Assembly (NCBI GenBank): GCA_016218815.1
Contig: JACRCX010000048.1
Location: 112,268 to 176,267 of the forward strand
Length of the DNA stretch: 64,000 nt
Direction: 5' to 3'
Source: Deltaproteobacteria bacterium
GTDB taxonomy: Bacteria; Myxococcota_A; Polyangia; DRWM01; JAAZOP01
Under the pieces are notes generated by a model that did not search any database, was not told the DNA's origin, and was given only the letters and a program-made list of their open reading frames with translations. Of the stretch, positions 40,675-49,028 are shown piece by piece (within the stretch, counting starts at the first letter, position 1; every line of letters starts with the position of its first letter). The translations under genes and the position numbers were made by a program.

Positions 40675-40728
40675 GAGTTCGCGCAAAGCGCGCCAAGGAC
40701 GGCCACGACGCCAAGGACGCAAAGGGTG
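40675..40728. repeat. CGCCAAGGACG-type dispersed repeat
   Basis: A stretch with GCGCAAAGCGCGCCAAGGAC followed by CACGACGCCAAGGACGCAAAGG. Arrays of CGCCAAGGACG are familiar in intergenic DNA of many GC-rich genomes. Here it lies just before the likely start of the next lipoprotein, and supplies its AAAGGG ribosome-site-like bases. Confidence 0.5.
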
Positions 40729-41484
40729 GCGACGGGTCGGGGGTGGCGGCGCGCAGATGTTCTTGTCGTCACGCTGGTCGCAGTGTGGGCGGCGCTCGGC
40801 TGCCGCGTGGGACAGGAAGGGGACCAGGCGACGGCGAAGATCCACGCGCGGAACCAGGAGCTGGCGCGGGAGCTGGACACTCTGCGCATGGAGAACGACG
40901 GGTTGCGTGCCCAGCTCCTGGGGTACCAGCCGTGGGAGGGCACGATCCAGCTCCAGCGCGTGGGGGGGCCGTACGGGATCGTGCCTTTCGTGCGGGCGTG
41001 TCCGCGGGGCGAGGCGGTGATGGGCTTCGCGGGGCGTTCGGGCGGGGTGATCGATGCCGTGGCGCCGCTGTGTGCGCCGTTGGACCGCAGCGCCCTGCGC
41101 GGCCTGACCGGAGCCACGACGGTGGAGACGGAGCTGCGGCTGGCCGGGGGGAACGGGGGCGGCGCGTTCCGGACCGCGTGCGCGCCCGGGAGCTACGTGG
41201 TCGGCGTGCGGGGGCGTGCGGGCGGGGCGATCGATGCCCTCGAGCCGCTGTGCGAGGACACCTCCTTGGCCGACGCGTCCGCGGCGCCGCTGGGTGAAGC
41301 CGTCCCGCGGACCCGTCCGGTCGCGACGCTGGCGAAGGTCGGCGGCAGCGGCGGGGCGCCTTTCGAGAGCCGCTGTCCGGCGGGCTGGGTCGTGGTCGGC
41401 GTCAGCGGGCGCATCGGCGACTTCGTCCAGTCGCTGGCGGTGCAGTGCGGCCGGCTGCCGATGGGGGGGGTAATGGAGCGGTAG
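40726..41484 (+). CDS. lipoprotein with three Gly/Cys repeats
   Basis: About 252 residues. The signal VATGRGWRRADVLVVTLVAV leads to a lipobox WAALGC. A short coiled coil (ARNQELARELDTLRMENDGL) follows, then three copies of a 40-residue unit with pattern GGxGG-x-F-x3-CP-G-x-V-x-G-x2-GR-x-G-x-ID-x-L-x2-C (PYGIVPFVRACPRGEAVMGF, NGGGAFRTACAPGSYVVGVR, SGGAPFESRCPAGWVVVGVS). The units resemble jacalin-like or similar beta-prism lectin strands with a disulfide. GTG 40726 is preferred because it starts the signal; a GTG at 40594 overlapping the previous stop would add 44 residues coded by a dispersed repeat. Probably a surface protein, maybe glycan-binding. Confidence 0.7.
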   Translation: MATGRGWRRADVLVVTLVAVWAALGCRVGQEGDQATAKIHARNQELARELDTLRMENDGLRAQLLGYQPWEGTIQLQRVGGPYGIVPFVRACPRGEAVMGFAGRSGGVIDAVAPLCAPLDRSALRGLTGATTVETELRLAGGNGGGAFRTACAPGSYVVGVRGRAGGAIDALEPLCEDTSLADASAAPLGEAVPRTRPVATLAKVGGSGGAPFESRCPAGWVVVGVSGRIGDFVQSLAVQCGRLPMGGVMER

Positions 41485-41571
41485 GGGGGCGAGCGGCAGA
41501 GCGGACAGGTCACCGATCACGACGTGAAAGCAGGCGGAGCAGCGGGCGGTGAGGGACAGGCGGCTCGCGTC

Positions 41572-42042
41572 TCAGGGGCGGAAGACGAGGCGCGCGAGGG
41601 GCTCAAGGCCCTCGCGATCGGTCTCGTCGAAGTGGGCGGGACGCGTGCTGTCCACGTCGAGGACGGCGACGACGGCTCCTGCGGCGTCGCGGACGGGGAC
41701 GACGATCTCCGAGCGGCTGCGGCCGTCGCACGCGATGTGGCCGGGGAAGGCGTGGACATCGACGACGACGACGGTCTCGCCGCGGTCGACGGCGGCCCAG
41801 CAGACCCCCGTGTGACGCCGAAGGACCTGGCAGGCGACGAGGCCCTGGTACGGACCCACGACCAGGTCGCCGCCGATGAGGCGGTAGAAGCCGGTCCAGG
41901 ACAATCCGGGCATCTTGGCGTGGACGAGCGCGGCGATCGTGGCCATGCGAGCGATCGGATCCGGCGTTGCGTGCAAGAGATCGTCGAGCTGCGCGCAGAG
42001 GCGGGCGTAGCGGCGTCGCTTGGCTTCGGGGTCCATCGCCAC
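41572..42042 (-). CDS. msrC: free methionine-(R)-sulfoxide reductase
   Basis: A 156-residue GAF-fold enzyme. The three family cysteines are present: Cys71 in GLVACQVL, Cys81 in HTGVCWAA and Cys105 in GHIACDGRS, with the SEIVVPV and VLDVDSTRPAHFDE segments also typical. It reduces free Met-(R)-sulfoxide, protecting the methionine pool after oxidative stress. Two in-frame ATGs (42042 and 42036) are possible. Convergent with the three-repeat lipoprotein gene; the 87-bp gap holds nothing of note. Confidence 0.92.
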   Translation of the reverse strand: MAMDPEAKRRRYARLCAQLDDLLHATPDPIARMATIAALVHAKMPGLSWTGFYRLIGGDLVVGPYQGLVACQVLRRHTGVCWAAVDRGETVVVVDVHAFPGHIACDGRSRSEIVVPVRDAAGAVVAVLDVDSTRPAHFDETDREGLEPLARLVFRP

Positions 42043-42087
42043 GGATGGTAGGCCGCGCAGCGGGCGGCGGGCAAGGACCGGTGGCGG

Positions 42088-42118
42088 CTACCAGCGACGA
42101 GCCACCAGCGACCAGCCC
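42088..42118. repeat. heptamer minisatellite
   Basis: Four to five 7-bp units of the TACCAGC, GACGAGC, CACCAGC, GACCAGC type, the same unit class as 14802-14829. It lies in the 198-bp divergent gap between msrC and the MFS gene. Confidence 0.8.
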
Positions 42119-42240
42119 TCGTCGCCCCGCCGGTGTTGCGTTCGGCCCGGAACCGGACGATAGTCGCGGGCGTTCGAGGGAGTGTGGCCCGTCGGACGCC
42201 GAGCGTCCGCGGCGAAGCGGCAGGGCGAGGGAGAACGGCC

Positions 42241-43662
42241 ATGGTCGAGGCAGTGCGCAAGTCGCTCCGGGAGTCCGCCGGCGCCCGCTGGGCCGCCATG
42301 GCGGTCGTCTCGTTCACCATGCTGTGCGGCTACTTCGTGGCCGACGTCGCGTCACCGCTGAAGCCGTTGATCGAGCAGCAGCTCCACTGGAACAGCGCGG
42401 AGTACGGCCTGTACACCAGCGCCTACGGCTGGTTCAACGTCTTCCTCGGCATGCTCGTGATCGGCGGCATCATCCTGGACAAGAAGGGTCCGCGGTTCGC
42501 CGGCGTGCTGGCCATGCTGCTCATGCTGGGCGGCGCGGCGCTCAACTGGTACGCCATGACGCCGGCCTTCCAGAGCGACCAGGAGCTGCTGGGGACGAAG
42601 CTGCCGGTCCTGGCGGCGGCCGTGGGCTACGCCTTCTTCGGCGTGGGATTGGAGCTGTGCGGGATCACCGCGACCAAGGTCATCGCCAAGTGGTTCAAGG
42701 GCTACGAGATGGCCCTGGCGATGGGGCTCCAGGTCGCGGTCGCCCGGATCGGCACCGGCCTGGCGCTCGGAACCTCCGGAACGCTGGGCAAGGCCGTGAA
42801 CGTGTCCACCCCCGTGCTGCTCGGCGTCCTCCTCCTGGGCCTCGGCCTGGTCGCCTTCCTCGTCTACTGCACCATGGACCGCAAGCTCGCCGCGTCGGAG
42901 CCGGAAACCAAGGGCAAGGCGAGCGACGAAGAGGCGTTCCGCATCTCCGACATCGGGCGCATCCTCTCCAACAAGGGGTTCTGGTACATCGCTATCCTCT
43001 GCGCCCTGTTCTACTCGGCCGTCTTCCCCTTCCTGAAGTACGCCACCGACCTGATGGTGCAGAAGTACCACGTCTCCGAGGACACCGCCGGGCTGATCCC
43101 CGCCATGCTGCCCTTCGGCACGATGCTCCTCACGCCGGTCTTCGGCCGGATCTACGACAAGAAGGGCAGGGGCGCGACGATCATGATCATCGGCTCCGCC
43201 CTGATCATGCTCGTCCACGTGATGCTCACCATCCCCGCATTCGACCACTGGCTCGTCGCCGTCGCCGGCATGCTCATCCTGGGCGTCGGCTTCTCGCTGG
43301 TTCCCTCCGCCATGTGGCCGTCCGTCCCGAAGCTCATCCCGGAAAGACAGCTCGGCACCGCCTACGCCCTGATCTTCTTCCTCCAGAACCTGATCGCCCT
43401 CATGGGGACCCCGTTCCTCGTCGGCTGGGTCCTCGACCGCTACTGCATCACCGGCCGGGACACGATCTCCGAGACGGTGAACGGCGTGGTGCAGAAGACC
43501 GAGATCGTGCACTACGACTACACGCTGCCGATGACCATCTTCGTCGGGTTCGGCCTGCTCGCCATCGTCTTCGCCTTCCTGCTCAAGGCCGAAGACAAGA
43601 AGAAGAACTACGGGCTGGAAAACCCGATCCAGGTGGCCAAGAAGGAGGCCGCGAGCGCGTAG
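42241..43662 (+). CDS. major facilitator superfamily transporter
   Basis: A 473-residue carrier with twelve predicted membrane helices. The loop 2-3 motif is seen as GGIILDKKGPRFAGV at about 76-90, and the matching second-half motif as GRIYDKKGRGATIMI near 303-317. A Lys-rich central loop and Lys-rich C-tail are cytoplasmic. GAGGGAG precedes the ATG. The likely substrate is a small organic anion or sugar, but no substrate motif was recognised. It is a stand-alone gene between msrC (divergent) and a glycosyltransferase (convergent). Confidence 0.88.
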   Translation: MVEAVRKSLRESAGARWAAMAVVSFTMLCGYFVADVASPLKPLIEQQLHWNSAEYGLYTSAYGWFNVFLGMLVIGGIILDKKGPRFAGVLAMLLMLGGAALNWYAMTPAFQSDQELLGTKLPVLAAAVGYAFFGVGLELCGITATKVIAKWFKGYEMALAMGLQVAVARIGTGLALGTSGTLGKAVNVSTPVLLGVLLLGLGLVAFLVYCTMDRKLAASEPETKGKASDEEAFRISDIGRILSNKGFWYIAILCALFYSAVFPFLKYATDLMVQKYHVSEDTAGLIPAMLPFGTMLLTPVFGRIYDKKGRGATIMIIGSALIMLVHVMLTIPAFDHWLVAVAGMLILGVGFSLVPSAMWPSVPKLIPERQLGTAYALIFFLQNLIALMGTPFLVGWVLDRYCITGRDTISETVNGVVQKTEIVHYDYTLPMTIFVGFGLLAIVFAFLLKAEDKKKNYGLENPIQVAKKEAASA

Positions 43663-43669
43663 GGCGATT

Positions 43670-43726
43670 GGTTCTTGGTTGTTGGTGGGTCGATCGGGTC
43701 GAGTTCTTGGTCCGAAGCTGGAGCAC
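43670..43726. repeat. TTGTTGGT-family dispersed repeat
   Basis: A full copy: GGTTCTTGGTTGTTGGTGGG, TCGATCGGGTCGAG, TTCTTGGTCCG. The left part has a 7-bp period (TTCTTGG, TTGTTGG, TGGGTCG). It begins 7 nt after the MFS stop, between convergent genes, where it may help end transcription. The remainder of the gap to 43815 shows a weak CCCTCTCC-rich patch only. Confidence 0.85.
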
Positions 43727-43815
43727 CCTCCCCACCTCTCCAGCCGGCCTCTCCACCTCTCCTCTTCCGGTCCGGAACGGCCCGACGACTCGCCACCAAC
43801 CGCGGGATTCATGGC

Positions 43816-46800
43816 TCAATCGACGCGATCGTCGATGAACGTCAATCCGTCGGCGAGGATGTGGCCCCAGTCGGAGCGGGAGGCGTCGACGACGCGGACG
43901 CGGACCTGAGCGGCCGGGACTTCGCCCAGGTCGACGAGCTGCGGGCGGAGGATCTCGACGCGATTGCGGGGGTAGAGGCGCGCCAAGGTCGTCCAGGCGT
44001 CAGCGACCAGAACCTCCACGACGACCTCCACGCGCTCCCCGTCGAAGCCGCCGCCCAGGAGCGCTCCGAACCGGCGACCCGGCCACGGGAAGGGACCCCA
44101 GACGACCGAGCCGGTCGCCTCGTCGGCCGTCGCTCCGCCGAACGTGTTGAGCAGGAGAGCACCGTGCCCCCCGGCGACGGGGCGCTGGCGAGTCCCGGCG
44201 CGCTGGCGGGGCGTGGGCCGCCAGGCATCGCCGCCGTCGCCCTCGAAGTGCAGGAGCGGATCGGCGGGATCCTCGAAGCTCTGGCGAAGGACGCCGGGAG
44301 GGTCGAGGTCGGCGACCCGCGAGCAGTCCAGGTCCGCCGCGACGGCGCCGGCGCGCAAGCCGAGCATGCGGGCTGCCGTGCACACCGCGGGCGCGACGCC
44401 GGGAGCGTCGACCCCCCAGGCGAGACCCTGGAGCACGACGTCCTCGAAGCGCCGCGCCGCCAAGAGCATGCGCAGGCCGCTCGCCGCCCGCCGCGGCCGG
44501 TCGAGCGCCGCGGAGAAGTCCTCCCGAGCCCACGCATCGAGCACCTCGTCGAACGGGGCGTGGGCGGCGCGGGTTCCTTCCAGGAGGAGGCGGGTGGACA
44601 ACCATTGGGGGACGCCGAGCGGCAGGGTCGCGGCGGCGGCGTCATAGCGGTCGTCCGGTGCGGCGGCGGTCTCGGCCGCATCCATCGCGCGCTTGCGCCA
44701 GCGATCCGCGGTGGCGCGAGGGAGGCCGCCGCAGAGGCGGGCAACGAAGCCGGCGCCCCGGGCGCGCCGCACGGGATCGGTCGAGGGGTCGAGCAGTCGC
44801 TCGGGATCGCATAGGGGGAGGGGACGGCCTGCGAGGCGGAGCAGGGGGAGGCGGGCGAGGGCTTCGACGGTGTCGTCGCCGGCCGGCGTTTCGGGCCAGT
44901 GCTCGAGGCGGACCGGGGTGCCTTCGAGGGCGAGCGGGAGGGGAGCGACGCGCGGGACGACGGCGACGGCGACGAGCGACGAGCCGCGCTCGCCGGGGAG
45001 GGCGAGGGTAATGCCGGCGTGCCAGACTGCCCGATGGCGGGTCCCCTGCGCGTCGACCCAGATCGGCGGCGGGGCGTCGTAGCCGCCGCGCTGCCGTGTG
45101 TGGAGGACCACGATCCGATCGGGGCCCGCGTCGAGCGCGGAGACGCCGAGGACTTCGGCGGTGGGCAGCGAGTACGCGAGCCGGAGGCTCGGCGGGGCGA
45201 CGGGGTCGAGCAGGTCGGCCCGGACTGCCGTCAGGGGGAAGATTCCCAGCCGGTCCATGAAGCCGCGGGCGAGGATGCGATACATGCCGGGAAAAGGTCC
45301 CAGTGCCTGGTACGGCGTCGAGAACAGCCAGCTCGCCTGGAGGTGGATGACGTCCGGACGGCGTTCGCCGAAGAGGTAGTCGGGGGCGACGGCCGGGCGG
45401 CGGGTGCGGGCGAGCGCGAGTGCGCGATCGCCGAGGCCGCCGATGTCGAGAATGTCGAGGCCCGAGTTGTACGAGACGCCGCCGACGTCGACCTCGGCAA
45501 CGAGCATCCGGCGGCCGAGGTGCAGCATCGCGGAGAGGCGGCGGTATCCGACGGCGCGCTCGCGGACCCAGCGCAGGTCGATGTCGCGGCGGGAGGCGAC
45601 GGCGGCGCGTTGCGCGGCCCAGTCGCTCGGGACGAGGCCGGCGACGAGAGCGAGGCCGAAAGCACCGGCGGCGAGAGTGCAGCGCGCGACGTTGCGTGCG
45701 GGGCGGGGCTCGGTGCCCAGGAGGCCGACCAGGCCGAGGGCGGAAAGGACGGCGAAGGGGCCCATCATCGGCTGGAGGAAGCGCCATTCGAGCATCCAAT
45801 CGCCGCCGGTCCAGGCCGGGAAGAGGACGGCGAAGGCGAGCTGGGCGGTGGCGGCGGCGGTGACGGCGGCGGCGCGGCGCCAGGCGATGGCGAAGGCCCA
45901 GAGGGGGACGGCGAAGTACCACCAGCGTCTTTGGAAGAAGTCGCCGACGTAGGTCCAGCCCTTGCCGTCGAGGTCGCCGAGCGACCACCAGGGGCTCGTG
46001 GAGGGGATCTTGGCCCAGTAGGTGTTCGGGACGATGTCGCGAAAAGCGGCCCAGCGGAAGGCGACGAGGGCGACGACGAGGCCGACGAAAACCGCGGGCG
46101 CGAGGTGCCGGCGGACGGCGGGCGCGCGGAAGATGCGGGCGGCGATCGCGATCACGCCGTAGACCAGGCCTTCGGGCCGCACCCAGGCCAGGAGGCCGGC
46201 GGCGACGCCGAGGCCGAGGTCGGCCGAGCGGCGTTGCGGGCCGTACCAGACGCCGAGCAGGGAGAGGATCTGGAGGGCGGCGAGGATGCCGCCTTCGAGG
46301 CCCGAGGCGAGCCAGCAGGCGAAGCCGCACCAGTAGGCGGCGAGGAGGAGGGGGACGACGGCGAAGAGGCGCGCCAGGAGGCGGAGGTGGGCGTAGACGA
46401 AGACGCAGAGGAGGCCGAGCGCGGCGGCGGCGAGGCCGATGTTGAGGGCCTTGCTCGCGGGGTCGAGGTCGTTGGCGACGAGGGCGACGGGGACGAGGAG
46501 GAGGACCTGCAAGGGGTTGGAAAACCCTTCGGTGGGGGCTTCGCCCGGGGTCATGCGGAAGCCGTCGCCGGCGGCGACGTTATGGGCGTAGGCGTAGGTG
46601 ATCCCCGCGTCGTCGACGGTCGACCCGCCGTAGACGCTCCAGACGTTCCAGGCCCAGGCGGCGGCGCACAAGGCGATGGTGGCGACGGCCGCGGTGTGGA
46701 AGGCCGTCGTGGCGCGGCGCGCGCGCTCGCGATCGGCTTCGGCCCAGCGGGTCCAGCGATCGTGAAGCCGCTGCGCGGGGCGGCCGGCAACGTCGACGAC

Positions 46801-46857
46801 CGACAGGGCGGTGCGGCGCGCGAGCCCGAGAAAGTCCCTCGGTCGTCCGGAACTCAT
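43816..46857 (-). CDS. large membrane glycosyltransferase with C-terminal soluble domain
   Basis: A 1013-residue protein. About eleven membrane segments lie between residues 50 and 420. The first periplasmic loop has VDDAGITYAYAHNVAAGDGF and PTEGFSNPLQVLLL, close to the D-D-x-x-I-x-Y pattern of AftB-like GT-C arabinofuranosyl and mannosyl transferases, where the paired Asp is catalytic. The half after residue 430 is soluble and of unknown fold, ending in a beta-sandwich-like domain. The ATG is formed by a heptamer repeat (GAGTCATGAGTTCC) 24 bp after the GT2 gene stop, which lies in the same array. Likely uses a polyprenyl-linked sugar, perhaps made by the GT2 enzyme upstream. Confidence 0.82.
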   Translation of the reverse strand: MSSGRPRDFLGLARRTALSVVDVAGRPAQRLHDRWTRWAEADRERARRATTAFHTAAVATIALCAAAWAWNVWSVYGGSTVDDAGITYAYAHNVAAGDGFRMTPGEAPTEGFSNPLQVLLLVPVALVANDLDPASKALNIGLAAAALGLLCVFVYAHLRLLARLFAVVPLLLAAYWCGFACWLASGLEGGILAALQILSLLGVWYGPQRRSADLGLGVAAGLLAWVRPEGLVYGVIAIAARIFRAPAVRRHLAPAVFVGLVVALVAFRWAAFRDIVPNTYWAKIPSTSPWWSLGDLDGKGWTYVGDFFQRRWWYFAVPLWAFAIAWRRAAAVTAAATAQLAFAVLFPAWTGGDWMLEWRFLQPMMGPFAVLSALGLVGLLGTEPRPARNVARCTLAAGAFGLALVAGLVPSDWAAQRAAVASRRDIDLRWVRERAVGYRRLSAMLHLGRRMLVAEVDVGGVSYNSGLDILDIGGLGDRALALARTRRPAVAPDYLFGERRPDVIHLQASWLFSTPYQALGPFPGMYRILARGFMDRLGIFPLTAVRADLLDPVAPPSLRLAYSLPTAEVLGVSALDAGPDRIVVLHTRQRGGYDAPPPIWVDAQGTRHRAVWHAGITLALPGERGSSLVAVAVVPRVAPLPLALEGTPVRLEHWPETPAGDDTVEALARLPLLRLAGRPLPLCDPERLLDPSTDPVRRARGAGFVARLCGGLPRATADRWRKRAMDAAETAAAPDDRYDAAAATLPLGVPQWLSTRLLLEGTRAAHAPFDEVLDAWAREDFSAALDRPRRAASGLRMLLAARRFEDVVLQGLAWGVDAPGVAPAVCTAARMLGLRAGAVAADLDCSRVADLDPPGVLRQSFEDPADPLLHFEGDGGDAWRPTPRQRAGTRQRPVAGGHGALLLNTFGGATADEATGSVVWGPFPWPGRRFGALLGGGFDGERVEVVVEVLVADAWTTLARLYPRNRVEILRPQLVDLGEVPAAQVRVRVVDASRSDWGHILADGLTFIDDRVD

Positions 46858-46890
46858 GACTCACGACTCACGACTGTCGACTCACGACTG
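46852..46890. repeat. heptamer minisatellite supplying stop and start codons (GT junction)
   Basis: On the minus strand: CAGTCGT, GAGTCGA, CAGTCGT, GAGTCGT, GAGTCAT, then GAGTTCC. The stop of the GT2 gene (TGA, 46884-46882) and the ATG of the large glycosyltransferase (46857-46855) are both repeat bases. Same unit and same orientation as the hgd junction at 35898-35932. Confidence 0.88.
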
Positions 46891-47697
46891 GCTGAGCGCG
46901 GCGAGCGTCGGCGAGTCGTACAACCCCCTGCCGCGGCGCCAGCGGATGCGGGCGAGGCTCTCGAGCATGGCGAAGGCGTGGAGCATGGGTTTGACCGTGG
47001 AGCGGCCCTGGTAGCGGAGGCGGACGGGGACGCGCTTGATCTCGAGGTTGTGCAGCAGGGCGACGTAGAGCATCTCGACGTCGCCGGCGAAGCCGTGCTC
47101 GCGCAGGAGGGGGAAGAGAGCGTCCGCGACGTCGCCGCGGAACGCCTTGAGGCCGCACTGGGTGTCGTAGAGGCCGGCGGTGACGAAGAGGCGGACGAAG
47201 GCGGAGAAGCCGCGGGTGGCGAGACGGCGGACCAGGCCCAGCTCCCCGGCGTAGGCGCTGCCGGGCAGGGTGCGGTCGCCGACGACCATGTGGAAGCCGC
47301 GGTGCAGGACCAGGTGGGCCATGCGGGTGATGGAGGCCGGCTCGTACGGCAAGTCGGCGTCGGTGAAGACGCGGCAGCGACCGCGGGCCGCGGCCATGCC
47401 GCTCGCAAGGGCGGCGAACTTGCCGCCGTTGGCGGGGCGGAAGACGGGGACGAGGTGGGAAAGATGAAGCCCGCGAACGACGTCCGCGGTGCCGTCATTC
47501 GAGCCGTCGTCGACGACGACCAGCTCCCAGCTTCCGGGCCCGTCCGGGGAGTCGAGGAACGCGGCGAGCGCGGCCATGCGTTCGGCGAGGAACGGGGCCG
47601 AGTTGTACGCCGGGATGACGACGGAGACGTCGGGCCTGCCGGCACGTTCGTGCGCGGCCGGCGCCTGGGCGTCTTCGTGGCGATCCGCGATCCTCAT
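46882..47697 (-). CDS. GT2 glycosyltransferase (dolichyl-phosphate-sugar synthase-like)
   Basis: A 271-residue GT-A enzyme. DVSVVIPAYNSAPFLAERM opens the fold; VVVDDGSNDGTADVV and the metal-binding VFTDADLPYEP follow, and QCGLKAFRGDVADALFP is the usual late motif of Alg5/DPM-like proteins. It should load a hexose from a nucleotide sugar onto polyprenyl phosphate at the inner face of the membrane. That product would serve GT-C enzymes such as the one directly downstream. ATG 47697 is used; ribosome site is weak. Its stop lies within a heptamer array. Confidence 0.88.
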   Translation of the reverse strand: MRIADRHEDAQAPAAHERAGRPDVSVVIPAYNSAPFLAERMAALAAFLDSPDGPGSWELVVVDDGSNDGTADVVRGLHLSHLVPVFRPANGGKFAALASGMAAARGRCRVFTDADLPYEPASITRMAHLVLHRGFHMVVGDRTLPGSAYAGELGLVRRLATRGFSAFVRLFVTAGLYDTQCGLKAFRGDVADALFPLLREHGFAGDVEMLYVALLHNLEIKRVPVRLRYQGRSTVKPMLHAFAMLESLARIRWRRGRGLYDSPTLAALSQS

Positions 47698-47741
47698 CCG
47701 GTCGCGGAATAGCGCCTGGGGCGGGAGGGCGTCAAGGAGGG

Positions 47742-47801
47742 AGGTGGGTCGTCCGGGACGAGTTCGTGGTTGATCGTCCGGGTCTTGTCGTTGGTCCGAG
47801 G
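47742..47801. repeat. two TTGTTGGT-family units in tandem
   Basis: GGTGGGTCGTCCGGGACGAG then TTCGTGGTTGATCGTCCGGG then TCTTGTCGTTGGTCCGAGG. Two partial copies head to tail in the 134-bp gap between the GT2 start and the end of the second AAA/DUF4143 gene. Confidence 0.75.
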
Positions 47802-47831
47802 TGCGAAGGGGAAGGCGCGAGCGAGGAGCCG

Positions 47832-48980
47832 TCAGGAGATGATCCCGCCGCTCCACAGCTCGCGCAGGAACGCGGCGACGGGTAGCACGCGCGTCCCGTC
47901 GAGCTGCAACGCCCGTGGGCCCAGGAACACGCCGAGGCAGGTAGGCGGGGTCTTCGGCATCAGCTCCGCGATCCGGCGGAAGCCGCGCAGGAAGCGGCGG
48001 TCCCACCGCGTGGCCGACTTGACCTCGATCGCGAGGAACCCCCGGCGCGTCTCCAGGAAGAAGTCGACCTCGGCGCCGTCGTGCGTCCGCCAGAAGTGCA
48101 CCGGGTAGTTCAGGCCGGAGTGGGACAGGAAGGCCCGCAGCTCGCCGAGGACGAAGGTCTCGAGCAGCGGTCCCGTCTCCTCCGGCGAGGGCGGGTACGG
48201 CAGCCGCCCCGAGAGCGACCGCGCCACCCCCGCGTCGAAGAAGAAGAACTTGGAATGCCCGACCTGCTTGTTGGCCGACTTCAGCTTCCACGGCCGGAGC
48301 CAGGCGCCGATCAACGTCTCGCCGAGGATGTCGAAGTACCCCTCGACCGTCGTGCGGGCGACCTGCGCGTCCCGCGCGATGGCGGCCAAGTTGGTCACCT
48401 GGCCGTTCTGGCGTGCGGCGATCTCGAGAAATCGGCTGAACCCGCCGACGTTCCTGGCCAGAGCCTCGGCGCGGACTTCCTCCTGGAGATAGGTCTCCGC
48501 GTACGAGCGCAGGAACGGGACCGGATCGGGATCGGTGACCGCGCGCGGCAGCATTCCGGCGCCGAGGACCTGCGGGAACGCGAGCCCGTGGCCCAGCTCC
48601 GCGGAGACCAGCGGGAACATCGACGTCATCACGGCCCGCCCGGCAAGCAGGTTCGTGCCGCCCCGGCGCAGCTTGCGTGCGCTCGAGCCCGAGAGGAGGA
48701 ATCGGGTACCGTTCGTCTCGATCGCGCGGTGGACGACGTCCAGCAGCTCCGGGACTTTCTGGATCTCGTCGATGACCACCCAGGTCCCGGGCACGAGGCC
48801 GGAGACCTCATCGTACAGTACCGATGGGTCCCGTTGGAGCCGCGTCACCTCGCGGAGATCCAGCAGATCGTATACCACCGCCTCCGGCAGCTTCTGTTTG
48901 ATCCAGGTCGACTTGCCGGTCCCGCGGGGACCCAGGAGGAAGGAGGAGGACGGCGGGAGCTTGAGAAGTCTTTCATACAT
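47832..48980 (-). CDS. AAA_14/DUF4143 family ATPase (copy 2)
   Basis: A 382-residue protein. The P-loop is LGPRGTGKSTW near residue 17, Walker B WVVIDEIQKVP, and LLSGSSARKLRR follows. The mid-region AARQNGQVTNLAAIARDAQV with VARTTVEGYFDIL is a winged-helix-like DNA-binding part. The C-terminal DUF4143 domain has AEVDFFLE ... LAIEVKSATR, the acidic-E-x-K nuclease-like pattern. Two starts are possible, ATG 48980 (MYERLLK) and ATG 48989 (MTAMYERL). A palindrome covers the upstream one. It is clearly a paralogue of copy 3 (53195-54355), sharing NGQVTN, GHxKFFxFD and gene-start layout. Function is not settled; possibly a self-regulated accessory ATPase. Confidence 0.86.
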   Translation of the reverse strand: MYERLLKLPPSSSFLLGPRGTGKSTWIKQKLPEAVVYDLLDLREVTRLQRDPSVLYDEVSGLVPGTWVVIDEIQKVPELLDVVHRAIETNGTRFLLSGSSARKLRRGGTNLLAGRAVMTSMFPLVSAELGHGLAFPQVLGAGMLPRAVTDPDPVPFLRSYAETYLQEEVRAEALARNVGGFSRFLEIAARQNGQVTNLAAIARDAQVARTTVEGYFDILGETLIGAWLRPWKLKSANKQVGHSKFFFFDAGVARSLSGRLPYPPSPEETGPLLETFVLGELRAFLSHSGLNYPVHFWRTHDGAEVDFFLETRRGFLAIEVKSATRWDRRFLRGFRRIAELMPKTPPTCLGVFLGPRALQLDGTRVLPVAAFLRELWSGGIIS

Positions 48981-48982
48981 CG

Positions 48983-48997
48983 CCGTCATAATTACGG
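48983..48997. promoter_or_regulatory. start-overlapping palindrome of AAA/DUF4143 copy 2
   Basis: CCGTCATAATTACGG (plus strand), arms CCGT and ACGG with a 7-bp AT-rich centre. On the coding strand it reads CCGTAATTATGACGG and holds the upstream ATG. The same arrangement is found at 53178-53192 before copy 3. Confidence 0.6.
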
Positions 48998-49028
48998 TAA
49001 ATATCACTTGAGTCAAGGCGAAAGTCTG

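Noticed and set aside
40594..40725. GTG at 40594 as the start of the three-repeat lipoprotein
   Set aside because: It overlaps the upstream stop, but the added 44 residues are coded largely by a dispersed CGCCAAGGACG repeat and would bury the lipoprotein signal; GTG 40726 fits better.
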